A DNA stretch of 64,000 nucleotides from Cadophora sp. MPI-SDFR-AT-0126 (taxonomy: Eukaryota > Ascomycota > Leotiomycetes > Helotiales > Ploettnerulaceae). Numbering within the stretch: the stretch's first letter is position 1; every line of letters starts with the position of its first letter. The position numbers and the translations under genes were made by a program. This document shows positions 11,895 through 23,689 of the stretch, one piece after another. Location: positions 3,286,001 through 3,350,000 of the forward strand of contig JAGMVK010000003.1 of assembly GCA_020747065.1 (NCBI GenBank). Direction: 5' to 3'. Below the pieces are notes generated by a model. It made no database searches. It saw nothing but the letters and a program-made list of their open reading frames with translations, and was not told the DNA's origin.

Positions 11895-12281
11895 CTTGTC
11901 AAAGGTTTCAACATTCACAGCGGGACTCTGGAAGAAGCAGGATGCTGTTTGGATATGCCTTGGCAACAGTACATAAAAGTGTTGTTCAGATCTCGATGAG
12001 CTTGACGAAGGCTTCGAATTAACATTTTCGGGAAACCTCCCCCGATATGCCTACAAACCATGTCTTCTCATTGGACCTTAATTCCTTGATTTAGTCTTCG
12101 GCAGCATGAAAGCGATGCAATACAATATTCCACCCCACATTCTAGTGCGGGGTACAAGGTAGGGATTCAATGTGGGGCTAAGAACCCCTCCATCCCCTTG
12201 CAGGGTTCGTTCTGAAGCTTCTTAATATGACCGCTGTCCCTGAGACTAGTCTTTGCTAAGTGAGAGTGAGGGTAAACAACA
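11895..12281. promoter_or_regulatory. Bidirectional promoter between P450 and SDR
   Basis: The 387-bp gap separates the starts of two divergent redox genes. It carries a perfect 9-bp inverted repeat, CCCCACATT (12133-12141) and AATGTGGGG (12169-12177), separated by 27 bp. Inside it is a GCGGGG at 12147-12152, so CCCCAC...GCGGGG also forms an imperfect shorter palindrome. G/C-rich inverted half-sites suit C6 zinc-cluster regulators, two of which flank this pair, but binding is inference. Confidence 0.5.
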
Positions 12282-13588
12282 ATGGCTTCTCACTCGGAAT
12301 TTGGCGAGGCCACGACAGCAACTGAAGTCGCCGATACCTTCTCAGAGCAAATCAAGGGCAAAACAAGTAAACAACCCTCCTCGGGTGTCATCACTCTTCT
12401 TCCATATTCTAACAACACCCTAGTTCTGATCGTAGGCGTCTCCCCCAAAAGCCTAGGCGAACACATCGCCGTCTCGATCTCCCGGCACTCACCCTCCTAC
12501 CTCCTCCTCGCCTCCCGCACACCCAGCAAAATCTCAACCATAATCTCACAAATCCACGACATCTCGCCAAGTCTCAAGGTAACGCCTGTAACCATCGATC
12601 TCTCCTCTCAATCATCAATCCGTTCTGCAGCCAAGGAGATTCTCTCCCTCGCTCCCAAGATAGATATCCTGATCAACAATGCAGCTGTCAATGTACAGGC
12701 TTATCAAGAGACAGACGAAGGGATTGAGATGCATTTCGGGACCAACCATATTGGGCTCTTCCTACACACCAACTTACTGTTACCATCTATCATCGCCGCC
12801 GCATCTTCGTCTGAACCGGGAGAAACCCGCATTGTGAATTTGACAAGTGCAGGACATCGACTCAGTCCGATTCGCTTTAGTGATTTCAATTTCAAGAAAG
12901 CGATAGAGGATTTACCGGAGGAAGAGAGGCCGCCTCCCGGCTTGCCGGGGAAGTTGATGCCTGGGGAGGGACAGACGTATAATACGTTTTTGGCGTATGG
13001 GCAGAGTAAGACGGCGAATATCTTGTTTAGTGGGAGTTTGAACGCAGTGTTGGGTGGGAAGGGGGTGAGGAGTTATGCCGTCCATCCGGGGTGTAAGTCG
13101 TGTTCCTTTCATTGACCTCCCAGATTGTTAGGACTTGCCTATGTATTCATCTCACTTTCGCGCGCACCGGCGACTTTGAGTCGTTGGAAGCGAGTAATGG
13201 GTCGCGTTGGCTGACAGAAAACCAGCGATATGGACGGGCTTAGCGAGGAATCTGGACGAAGAAGGTCAAGAGCTCATAAAGAAGACTGGGCAATTCTGGA
13301 AGACTGGCGATCAGGGCGCTGCTGGGACGTTGGTTGCTGCTTTTGATCCAGCTTTAAACAGTGAGATTGTCCTGCTCTTCCCATCATTGATGCTCTTCTC
13401 TTTGAAACGCTTCCAGAAACCTTGGGACAGGACTGACGAAAGCAGATATTCCAGCAGGAGGGTACTATATGGCGGACTGCCAGTCTGCTGAGCCAGCTCC
13501 GAGCGCCATTGATGAGGGCATGGCAAAGAGATTGTGGACTTTGAGTGAAAATTTGGTGAATGAGAAGTTCGACTTGCAGAGTCTATGA
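12282..13588 (+). CDS. Short-chain dehydrogenase/reductase (SDR)
   Basis: Exons 12282-12366, 12424-13092, 13226-13360 and about 13443-13588 (acceptor 13443 or 13446) give about 344 aa. It is an NAD(P)-dependent oxidoreductase with a Rossmann fold: a glycine-rich cofactor loop GVSPKSLGEH (about 33-42, not the classical TGxxxGIG), IDILINNAA, IVNLTSAGH with the catalytic Ser, YGQSK with Tyr about 220 and Lys about 224, and SYAVHPG. The C-terminal PAGGYYMADCQ is typical of the retinol-dehydrogenase-like fungal group. The first intron is 57 bp and in frame, so a retained form would still be open. It is divergent from the P450, which could supply or use its alcohol or ketone substrate (inference). 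Confidence 0.88.
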
Positions 13589-14191
13589 ACAGACCCCATG
13601 CTGGAAAGCATGAAGCTTTCTGGTCAAACCAAACCAAATCATCATCGTTCTCAAACTCCGGAGTTCGGAATATGAATTATGTCCGGTTCCAGGTATTCTT
13701 CCTACTGTGCCAGACGCTTACGTACACTGAACACCGCTGGCACAAAGCAGCACTCACTTCGATCTCATTGGGAAGGCTGCTAAATGTCCTGAAAAGTGTT
13801 CATAACTCACACTTTTTATACTTTTGATCATTGGCTCCCAATTTAAGCATGCTGTTGTTTTCATTATCGTTTTTGATATTGAACAAATTTAGTTGATCAT
13901 CACAGAGCAACTATTCTCCAAGCTGGTTCCAAATGCACATTCCTTGCCGCTTTTACCCCCAGAACGTCGGAAACTTCTATGTTCCGATCTTGCTCTCGCT
14001 ATGTTGAATATTCCGTCCTCACTTTTGGTGCGGACTATGCACATTACTTCCGCCTGAAATTCTTTTATATATGGTCCTAGGTACGAGCTTGTGTTTTTGG
14101 TTCGCTGAATACATTCTTCCATGTGCATCGTGGGCGTTGTTCGGAACCATCAGCCGACCACCCAATTGTTTTTCGCCAAGGACCAGTCGAG
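13589..14191. other. Intergenic region before second regulator
   Basis: About 600 bp holding the SDR 3' flank and the promoter of the next gene. Nothing else recognised. Confidence 0.5.
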
Positions 14192-16778
14192 ATGCCCACC
14201 ATGCCGGCAAAGACTCCATCTCGAGGGGCGTCTGATGCAACAAGGAAACATCCTTGTAAGTATTCTCTCCTTCTGAATGTCTAAAACTCGGTTTGATAAA
14301 TTCAGATTGTTAATTGTACCATTAACTAGGTGTCCTTTGCCAGCAACGGAAGGTGAAGTGTGATAGGAACGAACCATGTGCGAACTGTGTAAAAGCAAGA
14401 ATGGAATGTATTTCACCGACGACACTACCACCAAAGAAAAGGAAAAAGAGGTTTCCCGAAGCGGAGCTACTTGCTCGATTGAGAAGGTATGAAGACCATC
14501 TGCGGGTAAGTCGCTTCTGAGCACTATTTATTTGGTTTGGTGCTTAGCGATCTCGTGGCCCCGCTCTCAGATGTTTGGGAAGAGCGGATGGCTAACCAAC
14601 AACCAACACCCAGGCTTATGGTGCCGATATTGACGCCATAAATGCGGGGGGAATCGTCCCTCTCCCAGTACCTGCTGCTAAGTCACCACACGATGGCGCA
14701 GAGGCGGCCGATCCTACTGCGTCTGTGGATCAGCACATGCGTTCGGTAGCCATCAGACGAGCACTCAAGCATACCACTCAGTAAGTTTAGACAGTTTATT
14801 GGCAAAGCTTGACCGAGCCAGCCACTGATTGGTGCAGTGATCCATGGACTGGTGTGAACGAAGAGGTAAGCCGGAAATTCGAACTCTAGACATGTGCCAT
14901 GCTTTAACCGACCGGGCACAGTTTCGAGATGCTGAAGATATACTACAAGGGTCTTCGGGGGACGAGCTGTATGACAAACCCATCACAAGAACATACGATG
15001 CTATCCACTCGGATGGTGGCGACCTCCTCTTCTCCACTCCCGCCACCGAGAGAATGATCGACCTCCATCCCTCCACCGTCCAAATCTTCCGACTCTGGCA
15101 AAAATTCCTCGACAACGTCAACCCCATCGTCAAGCTTTTCCATGCCCCGACGGTCCAGCTCCAGATTTTAGAAGCCAGTGCTGATCTAGAGAACGTCTCC
15201 AAAGAAATGGAGACGTTGATGTTTGGTATTTATGCTGCGGCAATCTGCTCGCTTAGCGATACGGAATGTACGACTATGTTTGGCGAAGAGAAAGAGGTCT
15301 TGCGGTTGAGGTATTCCGGAGGGGCGAGACAGGCTTTGCATAGAGCTGGATTGCTGAGAACGTCCAATCTTACAATCCTCCAAGGATTCGTGTTGTACCT
15401 GGTTAGTTGCTCCCAATTTTTCTTGAACAAGGTACTAACTTAAGTCTCAAGATTTCTTGTCTCAACTTCCACATCGATCCACGGTCTCTCTTTTGCTTGA
15501 CCGGTATTGCAGTACGTATTGCACAGCGAATGGGTCTCTGCTACGATGGTGCCAGCTACGGTCTTCAACCTTTTGAAATTGAGATGCGCCGACGTCTTTG
15601 GTGGCAAATTATGCTCCTAGACTTCCGCGTTGCAGAATTGTAAGTCATACTTTTCCCGTCAAATGTCTGTAGATTCTCTGGCGACTTCTCTTCACATTAC
15701 CAAATGTGATATGACTAATTCCAATAACAGTTCCGGAGCAGGCTGCTCAATTCTCACCCACGTATGGACGACCAAATTCCCATTGAATGTCAATGATAGC
15801 GACCTATACCCGGATATGCGCGACCCTCCCGCGGAACATAATGGCGTCACGGAAATGGTTTATGTTCTTACGCTCTGCGAAATCACCTCATATTTTAATA
15901 AAATGCGGAGCTCGAACATATCGCTACAGATCAAGGACAAGGAAATCGACGATCTAGCTGCCCACCTCGAGAAGACGTACCTGCAATACTGTGACCCTTC
16001 CATCCCACTTCATATTCTCTCTATGCTAATGGCTCGAACGCGCATCGCAAAACTACATATGGGTCCATATCACCCGTATATCGTTAAATCCAAAACTATG
16101 GGTGTGGCTGAAAAAGAAGCATTGTTCAGCTTGAGCCTACAAATGCTTCAGGATCACAACACGCTGATGGGCTCCAACGCAATGAAGAATTTCTTCTGGC
16201 ATGTCGTCATGAATTTACCGCTCCCGGCTCATGTGTACCTCCTCACCGCGTTGAAGACGAGAGTCCAGGATCAGATGAGCGACAAGGCTTGGGATGCTTT
16301 CGCGGAGTTCTTTCGCTTGAGAATGATGCTTTGGGAGAGAAGCGACACTGTCAGGCAGAAAAAGAGTGCTTTACACGCAGCGTTTGCGAATTTGACGGTC
16401 AAGGCCTGGGATGCTAGGGAGAAAGCCTTGCCAGGGATCGAAGTCCCGCCTATGGTTTCTATGATGAGAGAGGAAGTCAGAGCGAAGAAATCGCCGAAAG
16501 AACCTATGAATAAGACACCTCCTATTGCTGCTAGTAGTGGTAGCAATGGTGATATTTTTACGGACTCGTTCTCATGGATGGATCAGCCGAATGTAGGGTT
16601 GGGACAGGTCACGGATCTGGGCTCGGGTGTGATGCATGGCACTATGATGGGGCAGGATAACTCGTCAGTGGGTATGGGCATGGGATGGGATTTTTGGACT
16701 GATTTCATGCCGGTGTACGGGAGTGAGAATACGAATGGCCATGAATATGGGGGAGGGCAGAATGTGTATAATAGCTGA
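14192..16778 (+). CDS. Zn(II)2Cys6 transcription factor with fungal_trans domain
   Basis: Seven exons: 14192-14255, 14340-14515, 14614-14780, 14838-14865, 14922-15401, 15452-15639 and 15731-16778, giving 716 aa. The zinc cluster spans the first intron: Cys at 22, 25, 32, 38, 41 and 48 (C-x2-C-x6-C-x5-C-x2-C-x6-C), followed by a basic linker PPKKRKKR and a short leucine-containing helix ELLARLRRYEDHL, the usual dimerisation element. The middle homology region includes IAVRIAQRMGLCYDG and MRRRLWWQIMLLD, diagnostic of the fungal-specific transcription factor domain. The C-terminal tail is Gly, Met and Asp rich. One exon is only 28 bp, so models could easily miss it. It is a nuclear regulator and probably a local one for the P450/SDR pair, by position only. 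Confidence 0.88.
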
Positions 16779-18318
16779 GCTGAAGCTTGTGTGATCGAGC
16801 TCTGTATTTGTAGAATGCGGAAATCCCCCTCAATCACAATAAATACCTCTCCTCATAGACCTTCCATAGTATTACGTATGATTACTGCAAAGAGGCTCCA
16901 GATGCAGAGGGTAAGTGAATGCAGTCATGGAAACTCTCTTTTTCAAATTCCGTAAGTCGGGTTCATTGAAGAGCAGGGTTGGGGAAAACCGACCGGGACA
17001 TCAAAAGCTCTGCAGAACACTATTCCATTCATGTCCTACTTTGCCAGAGGATCTTCATTTCTTGGACAACATCCTTCACCCGTTTTCATTTTTTCTGAAG
17101 TTCGCCACCGTCCGGCTCATGAGAATTAATCGCTGTGTTTGGAGCCTCCTATGCTCGAATTCACCGAGTTCCCCTGCACAGCAAACCATGACTAGTTCTG
17201 CCCCCTCCACCAGCAATACACTCACCCGTACAACACCTCAAGTACTATCCCATCCCAATCTAGCCTCACATTCAACCTCTCCTCGACCCAATCATCCGTG
17301 GTGATCGAATCTGGGAAGATGAACCTGGTATGTAAGGGGAAGTCAAACTTTGGCGACTATCGATCTCATCAGCTTTCATATCTCTGGACTAGTCATCGCA
17401 TTCCGTGTTTCAAAACTTGCAAAATTAACTCACCGAAGGATTTGGTACTCGCAGGTGGTATGAGGGGCCAAGGAAGATCTTGTGGCCGCGCAATTTATCC
17501 TCCCATTGATACACGGATGGAGCACCTTTAGGATGGAACCAGCGAAGGCCAGGCTCATGGGCTGGCTCAGGGGGAGTTGTTGCTGAGATGTTCATAGGCA
17601 ATTTCGGGATGAGAAGTGAAGTTATGAGGACATGGATGCTTATTGCTGCGAATTTATAGACGAATTGAGGCATCGGTCAATGAAGGATATTCCTGGTATG
17701 GAACCGAACTTCAGGGATCCCTACGAGAGTATAGTCGATGGAGAGTAATGGATGCTGGAGACTTGTTGCTGAAAATTATCAAGGCGGTTGCCTAAGTCCG
17801 CTCTCGAATGTTGGCGGTGGAGATACAGGGACGAGCGCAGAACGACCTGGCTTTTACATTGGAAGTCAAAGCAGGTAAGTGATTGAGGATCGGTATGATA
17901 CAGTATACAAAAGATATGATATGTTTCTGTCGTAATCGCCATCAGCTTGATCAGCGGAAGAGGTTGGAAGGCATCTGGTGTCATGCCATCCTCGCCCCAA
18001 AATCAAGCGAACCAATCATCAGAATATTGAACTACTAGCAGCCCACCCTCCTCGTGAACAAGTACCATTTATAATGACGTTGTATTTCCATTGATTGCAA
18101 ATTCGATCCTACCCACACCTGCTCAGCTACTCATATGATATTGTTACTTTCAAAGCCGACCTCCTGAACTCTCCAGTGCAAGTAAGAAGAACAGCCACTT
18201 TCCCTCTGCACGCCAGCTCTCATCAAATTCGTTCCTCAAGTGTATGTATCCCACAATAATGTTCCTACAATCAACACACGGACGATACACCGACATCGAC
18301 AGCACTGATACTTAATCT
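16779..18318. other. Intergenic region
   Basis: 1.5 kb between a regulator and the first coiled-coil family gene. Apart from a doubtful small secreted ORF on the minus strand (17425-17673), I see nothing convincing. Confidence 0.4.
17425..17673 (-). CDS. Candidate small secreted protein, doubtful
   Basis: The ATG at 17673 opens a frame of about 82 codons beginning with a hydrophobic stretch (FAAISIHVLITSLLIPKL) that would pass as a signal peptide, then a Pro/Trp-containing region (HEPGLRWFHPKGAPSVYQWE). A strong GTGAGT donor follows PNPS at about 17440. An acceptor near 17324 opens a coding-like stretch (FIFPDSITTDDWVEERLNV), but the phases do not match. The gene is therefore either misread or broken. 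No family recognised. Confidence 0.25.
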   Translation of the reverse strand: MPQFVYKFAAISIHVLITSLLIPKLPMNISATTPPEPAHEPGLRWFHPKGAPSVYQWEDKLRGHKIFLGPSYHLRVPNPSVS

Positions 18319-20625
18319 TCAGGCAAGGCTCCGGAAGTCTTCCATTGCGGTCTCAAATATTTCCTTCATTCTCAAAACATATGTCCGGACGGTAGCATCG
18401 TTATCGAATGCATCTCGAACAACCTTTTTCTCTGCCCGACTCGAATTCTCATCAAGTCCAGCTTCATTCATTCTTCTGTCGAGCTCCTCTTCACACCATT
18501 GCTTCATAGCCTTGAACTGAGCTGAATCAGTATACTCGTTCGGGAAATTTGCTCTGAGACGACAACGATTTCGAAGAGTTGCAGCCATGGTTATAATTGC
18601 AGAAAGCTGTCTAGACAGCGCAATCTTACGAGGGTCTGACTGCACTGGATTGCGATAGATGAGGTTGTATATGGAGCGATCTCTAGGGCTGGTCATGATT
18701 CCGAGAACGAACAGAGCATTATCTGCTGCGGAGTCTGGCTTTGCCTGAGCTGAATTCACAATTTGCCAATTAGGCGGTTCATGAGTGCTGTACCACCGAC
18801 CATATGAGTCCTTGCATTGCTTTGACCGCTCCCACCACAGCTGTCTGGCCCGGATCCCAGCTTGGACTAATGGTTGTTCGATCTCAATTTGGTCCTCTAG
18901 CTCGGAAATCTTTTCAGCATTGGTATCGATCGCTGCTGCTTGAAGTTGCATCTTCATTCTGGCCGAAGCAAGCTCCTGTCTGGTGGAATCATGTGAGAGT
19001 TTCTCCTTCTTTAGGATGTCTTTGAGAGCGCGCAATTTAGACTCAATTTCTGTGAGCTTTGTCTGGCAGCTCTGTTCACCTCCACCTCCCAGCTTCTCTG
19101 ATAAGAAAGTTTTGAGACCAGTCAGCTCCCCCGAAACCAGCTGGGCATTCTCTTCTTGGATGCTATTCAGAACGTCTTGAATGTTCTTCAGGTAGCCCTT
19201 TGTTCCATTCTGCAAGTCCTTGAAAGTTGCAAGGAGCTTGACTATCTCTAGCTTGTCAGACTTGTCTTGTTCCATGCGCAAAACCTGGGTTTGTGCGAAA
19301 TCAGCGAGTTTCTTAATTTCGACCAATTGGGCGGTGAGGATCTCATTGTCTTTCACAACAGCTTCCTTCTCATTTCTGAGCTCCAAGGCTTCTTGTTCAA
19401 ATGAACTGTGAGCCTCGACAGTGACCTGCTGTTCGGACTGAAGCACGGAGACTTGGGCTCTGAGGGAAGTATTTTCCTCAAACAAGTGAGAAATCACTGC
19501 GACTTCGATGACACGAGCCTCCTCCAGTGCTAGAACTCTTGCCTGAAGATATGCTGTTTCTGCGGGATCGGGTTGAAATTGGATTCCGTCTCTGATCATA
19601 TATAATTCGTCCAGCACTTTGTCTGTCTCTGCGGACTCGAGATTTTCCGTGTTGCCTTGCTTCTGCACTACTGCCTCCTGTGTAGTAGATTCAAGCTTTC
19701 TGAGTGCTTCTTCTAGCTGACGATGAGTATTTCCGAACTCTTCGGTCAAGCTTGCATGCTCTTCCTTGACATTAGAAAGCTGGACTGATCTCGATAAGCT
19801 GGCTTCTTCTGCTTCCGTCAACTTCTTTTCAAGATATTTTATACGCTCCAGGTGGTGCTCATTGTTCGTTGCGATATGAAAAGAGCTTTGGAGCAGATAG
19901 CCTTTGAATTCAATGACAGTCTGGAGCTTGGAGGCGGCTGCCGAAAGCTTTTCTGAGTGTTCCTTCCATTCTTTGACTGCTGTGGCATTGGCTGTTTTCA
20001 ACTCGGCTTGGACTCTGTGGATCTCTTGTGCAAGTGCTGCTTTCTCCCTGGTGTAGGTTGCTTCATTCGATTCCAATTGTGCTTGGAGGGCGGCAATCTT
20101 GTCTTCTTGTTTGTGTGCTTCTTGAATATGGGCTGTTGTGTATGCATCGATCTGGCTTTCAAGTGTAGCAACCTCGTCTGAGAGAATTACTTTCTGTTCA
20201 GCAGACTTCTCTGCAGCCTCTTTCATATCTTTCTGAAGCTGGAGAATCGCTTCCTCAAGCTCATCTGTCAGTTTGTCATGGGATGCCTTCGAGTCAATAA
20301 GAGCAGTTCGAAGTTGCTCAATTTCCTCTGACTGGGCCACTTGTTCCTTACTTTTGATTGAATTGAGGTCGTTGAGGTTGCTTTCGAGTCGGACGACGCG
20401 TTCTCGAGAAAGTCGCAAGCTGTATTCGGCATTCCTAAGATCGTTTGCAGCAGTCTTCAGCTTGCCAGCGGTCACCTCTAGGGGCTCGTATGAAGTTATG
20501 AAGCTGTCAACACTCGAGACTGAGCTCGTTCTCTCTCGCGTAGCGCTAGTTCCGTTGTCGAGGATGAACTCAGAGACGCTAGACGTTGTACTCGCATTGA
20601 AAGTTGAAGTGTCAATTCCGGTCAT
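18319..20625 (-). CDS. Coiled-coil family protein E (768 aa), unknown function
   Basis: Single exon, unlike most of its relatives. A Ser/Thr-rich N-terminus (about 50 residues) leads into an almost continuous coiled coil from about 50 to 590, rich in Glu, Lys, Gln and Leu with heptad spacing. The C-terminal about 175 residues are the family module: it opens with EQPLVQAGIRARQLWW, where the h-R-x-R part of the signature is kept but the Gly is shifted. The GN-x-A-A-H core is not recognisable here. An NLIYRNP stretch sits where relatives have YGVSP, and the end is a helix (VRTYVLRMKEIFETAMEDF) similar to the other members. No signal peptide or membrane segment. Probably an elongated oligomeric protein; no role can be assigned. 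Confidence 0.82.
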   Translation of the reverse strand: MTGIDTSTFNASTTSSVSEFILDNGTSATRERTSSVSSVDSFITSYEPLEVTAGKLKTAANDLRNAEYSLRLSRERVVRLESNLNDLNSIKSKEQVAQSEEIEQLRTALIDSKASHDKLTDELEEAILQLQKDMKEAAEKSAEQKVILSDEVATLESQIDAYTTAHIQEAHKQEDKIAALQAQLESNEATYTREKAALAQEIHRVQAELKTANATAVKEWKEHSEKLSAAASKLQTVIEFKGYLLQSSFHIATNNEHHLERIKYLEKKLTEAEEASLSRSVQLSNVKEEHASLTEEFGNTHRQLEEALRKLESTTQEAVVQKQGNTENLESAETDKVLDELYMIRDGIQFQPDPAETAYLQARVLALEEARVIEVAVISHLFEENTSLRAQVSVLQSEQQVTVEAHSSFEQEALELRNEKEAVVKDNEILTAQLVEIKKLADFAQTQVLRMEQDKSDKLEIVKLLATFKDLQNGTKGYLKNIQDVLNSIQEENAQLVSGELTGLKTFLSEKLGGGGEQSCQTKLTEIESKLRALKDILKKEKLSHDSTRQELASARMKMQLQAAAIDTNAEKISELEDQIEIEQPLVQAGIRARQLWWERSKQCKDSYGRWYSTHEPPNWQIVNSAQAKPDSAADNALFVLGIMTSPRDRSIYNLIYRNPVQSDPRKIALSRQLSAIITMAATLRNRCRLRANFPNEYTDSAQFKAMKQWCEEELDRRMNEAGLDENSSRAEKKVVRDAFDNDATVRTYVLRMKEIFETAMEDFRSLA

Positions 20626-22284
20626 GTTGGGCTTAGGTGAAGTGTTCTGATGTTGTTAGACGTCATCGCAACTGAGAGTCTCCGCGTGATCATACCGCGG
20701 TGGACTGCCAAAAGCCTTCCTTGGGTTCTAGTTCAATGTTATGTAGAGTAGACCCGCCTTGGTCGTTGGAAGATGAGGTTACAGAAGGGGATAGAGAAGC
20801 CTTACTTCCGACTCTCGGCGACTTTGACTCGATGTTAGTGTGGATTGAAGAAGGGATCATTGCGACCTTACCATCGAGTTGAAATTCCTGCGGCGGACCG
20901 ATGGCTGTTTCCGAGGCGTCTTGATGCTTTGAGGCTGAATAAAATCACTACCGACTGCTGTTGGAATTGTCGCGTCTTCCATCATCTCCGAGCTGATGGC
21001 TGCTGCGATCGGGTCAGAGGAGGTTAACAATAACCAGCTCAACGACGCTCGCGTTCCAAGGAGATGGCTCTCAAGGTTGTAAAATATCAAAGCCAACCAA
21101 TTGAGAAAGTACTGGAATAGAGCGTAAAAGATCTGAACGCGATTTCGTTTAGGAGCATCAGTGAAGCACTTACCTAGCGCGAGCCTAAGATGACGCTAGC
21201 CCTCGGTTAAGTTGAACATCGATATTGACACTGTTTCTGGGCATTTGGCTGAGTTTATAATGCTTTGAAAACTTGAGCTCATGTCCCCGAAGATACTCAC
21301 TGTACCGTGTTGTCATGCACCATGTTTCAGATCTGCTTAACGAGCGTCTGTGAACTTGAGAAGTGCTGGATATCTGAGTCATCTTCTCGATTCTTGCAAC
21401 TTTACAAACAGCTCAACGTTATGCCATTGAGGCTTCAGGACACTGGTGCAATCCTCCAAGATCCATCTTTTTGATATTACTGCGTTCGAAGTGGAGGTGC
21501 TTTGCGACAATGACGGAGACTGAAATCGCTGTTCAGGACATTCGTTTGTACGATGCATTTTGTCTACTTCGTGTTTTGTATGCAGAAAAATCATCTTTAT
21601 GGAACTCTTACTTTCAAATCTTTGGAGTTAGGAGCTCAATATTTCCTCGAAGATCTTCCAACCAATGTACTGGGAATCCAGCAGGTGGGAGAGGATCGGT
21701 GACTTCTATAGAGTAGTCCGGAAACATCACAAGAAAGGTATGATAAGAGTCTGTCTGAGATATGAGACAAAATGGATCTCTTTTCAACATCACGATCCGC
21801 TGAAATAAATATTTATCACCTAGCTACTGCAATTAATAGTGGAAGATATTTTGGCTTGACTGATTTTGATGACTGAATAGACGGTAAAGGAACATAAGAT
21901 TGATCCAGGAAGTGGAGAAACAGACTCCAATCCAAAGGTATATCAACTCTTTGCCTCCAAAAGACCGTCCTCTATTATTCTGCGAAACATAAAGAAAGTC
22001 CCAAAGCTCAAATGGCCCAATCTCAAGTTCACCTCGCAAATGAACAATGTTCGATAAGTCAGAACGCTGCCCCATGGTTAGCAAAAAGTTTTGGCTTAAG
22101 AAACGATACACATACTGAAATGGGAGACCAATCTAAAGCAGTGATTCAAGATCAGAATCTTCTGTAACTTCTCTCCTCGAGAGGCAACAAGAGTTTCATC
22201 GTCAAGCCCGGCGTATATTAATTCCCTTCATTCCCAGGTTCTCAATCCATCAACGGGACTGTTAACTCTCTTAAGATAAAGATC
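20626..22284. other. Intergenic region
   Basis: 1.66 kb upstream of gene E and downstream of gene H. No open frame has a convincing start, length or composition. Nothing recognised. Confidence 0.45.
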
Positions 22285-23689
22285 TCATGAGCTAGAGCCT
22301 GGCTTGGTTTCAGACTTGAGTTCCGATAGAGCGTTGTTGTAAATTTCCCGCAATGAGATTCGGAATTGCTCAACCTCAGGACTAGCGTCGCAGAGCTTGG
22401 CCAGTGCTGCAACAGAAACCTTGCTGCCATCCGCCTTGAATGAGTTTCTAGACTTCCAGAACTCGAACTTGTTGAGCGTTTCGATCCACTCTCGATTCTT
22501 TGCCTTGTCTTTCAGATAAGAGAGCTCTGTTCCAAGAAAGAGGTTGACGCCGGCTGCTTTCAGGGTTCTGATTTCGATTTCCTTGCGGCTTGTGATTTTG
22601 TCTGTTGGAGAGCATCCAAATCGGAACTGGAACTCGATGTGATCTTTTTCTTCCTTGAAGAACCCGTGATGGAACAAGACCTGGACCAATCTCAAGCCTG
22701 GAGCATGAACTCTATCATTGCGAGGACTTGTAATTTGATGATTCTGACGACCTCTTGGGCCAGGGAGGATCTTCAAACCGCCATCAGAGTATCGCTCTCG
22801 ACCATATTCCGTCCATCCAGCGACAACGTCAGCACAGAACTCAGCGCACTCCTCGAGATCACAGTTGTATATATGAAGACCAGTGTTCTCTTGACGAAGC
22901 TCAGACATCTCCTTACGAAGATCGGAAATCTCCCGACGTAACTTGTTCGACTCCTCTTGACTTGCCTTTAGGTCTTTCACGAGCTGTGCATTTGCCTTCT
23001 CGATTTCTGCATTCTCCTTAATGAGCTTATTGGCAAGGTCGGCAGCGACCAGGGTTGTAGACTGTCGAGGCTCTGCTGCAGTCGTCATGGAGTGCATGGC
23101 ATTAGAGACATCATCATGGTCGTGCTCGAGGTGACTGCCCTTTCGAATGTTAATCAGCTTGCTGGCCTTGGTCTGTGGCAATGTTAGATTCAAGATACCG
23201 AATTCATAACTCGGTCAGATCCCTACCAAGATCGAAGCTAGGAGGTCATTCATCTTCTCAGTGAACTCCAATTTGACTCTTGTAGTTCCTTCGTCCCGGC
23301 GAGATGCTGATCCTACCATGAAAAGATCGACGACATTCTTTTGGGCCTCGTTGATGGTGTTGATTGCAACTCCACGGAGGTTGCCATCATCGTATCCGCA
23401 GATTCCTGATTCGCTCAATGCTTTCAATAAAATCTGGCACAAAACTAAGTTATGGCCTGCTTACAGTATTTGAGTGAGAACTGACCTTGTTCGTTTCCTT
23501 GTAAGTTGCGATGAATTGGGCCGCAGATCTTTCTGATGCGCCGATGACTTCCTTGAGCTCATTTTCCTCGGTGGTTGCTAGCTCCAGCAACTTCTGAACG
23601 TCCTGGTGGAGCTGGATTCCAAGGGCTTGTGTGTCTCTATTGCGAGACTGATGCTCACCAGAAGGAACGATCACAGTGCCAACGGTCAT
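22285..23689 (-). CDS. Coiled-coil family protein H (432 aa), divergent member
   Basis: Exons on the minus strand are 23689-23486, 23433-23227 and 23172-22285, all phase 0. The N-terminal about 140 residues are helical but not a simple coiled coil (GICGYDDGNLRGVAINTINEA). A short coiled coil follows at about 180-235 (NKLRREISDLRKEMSELRQ). The C-terminal module is reduced: RNDRVHAPGLRLVQVLF occupies the GN-x-A-A-H...L-F position with the same H-to-F spacing of 12 as three relatives, and FRFGCSPTDKI matches the YGVSP block. The end, FRISLREIYNNALSEL, parallels the last helix of gene E. The R-x-R signature is not evident. Divergently arranged with gene G across 821 bp. Membership is inference from these weak blocks. 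Confidence 0.72.
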
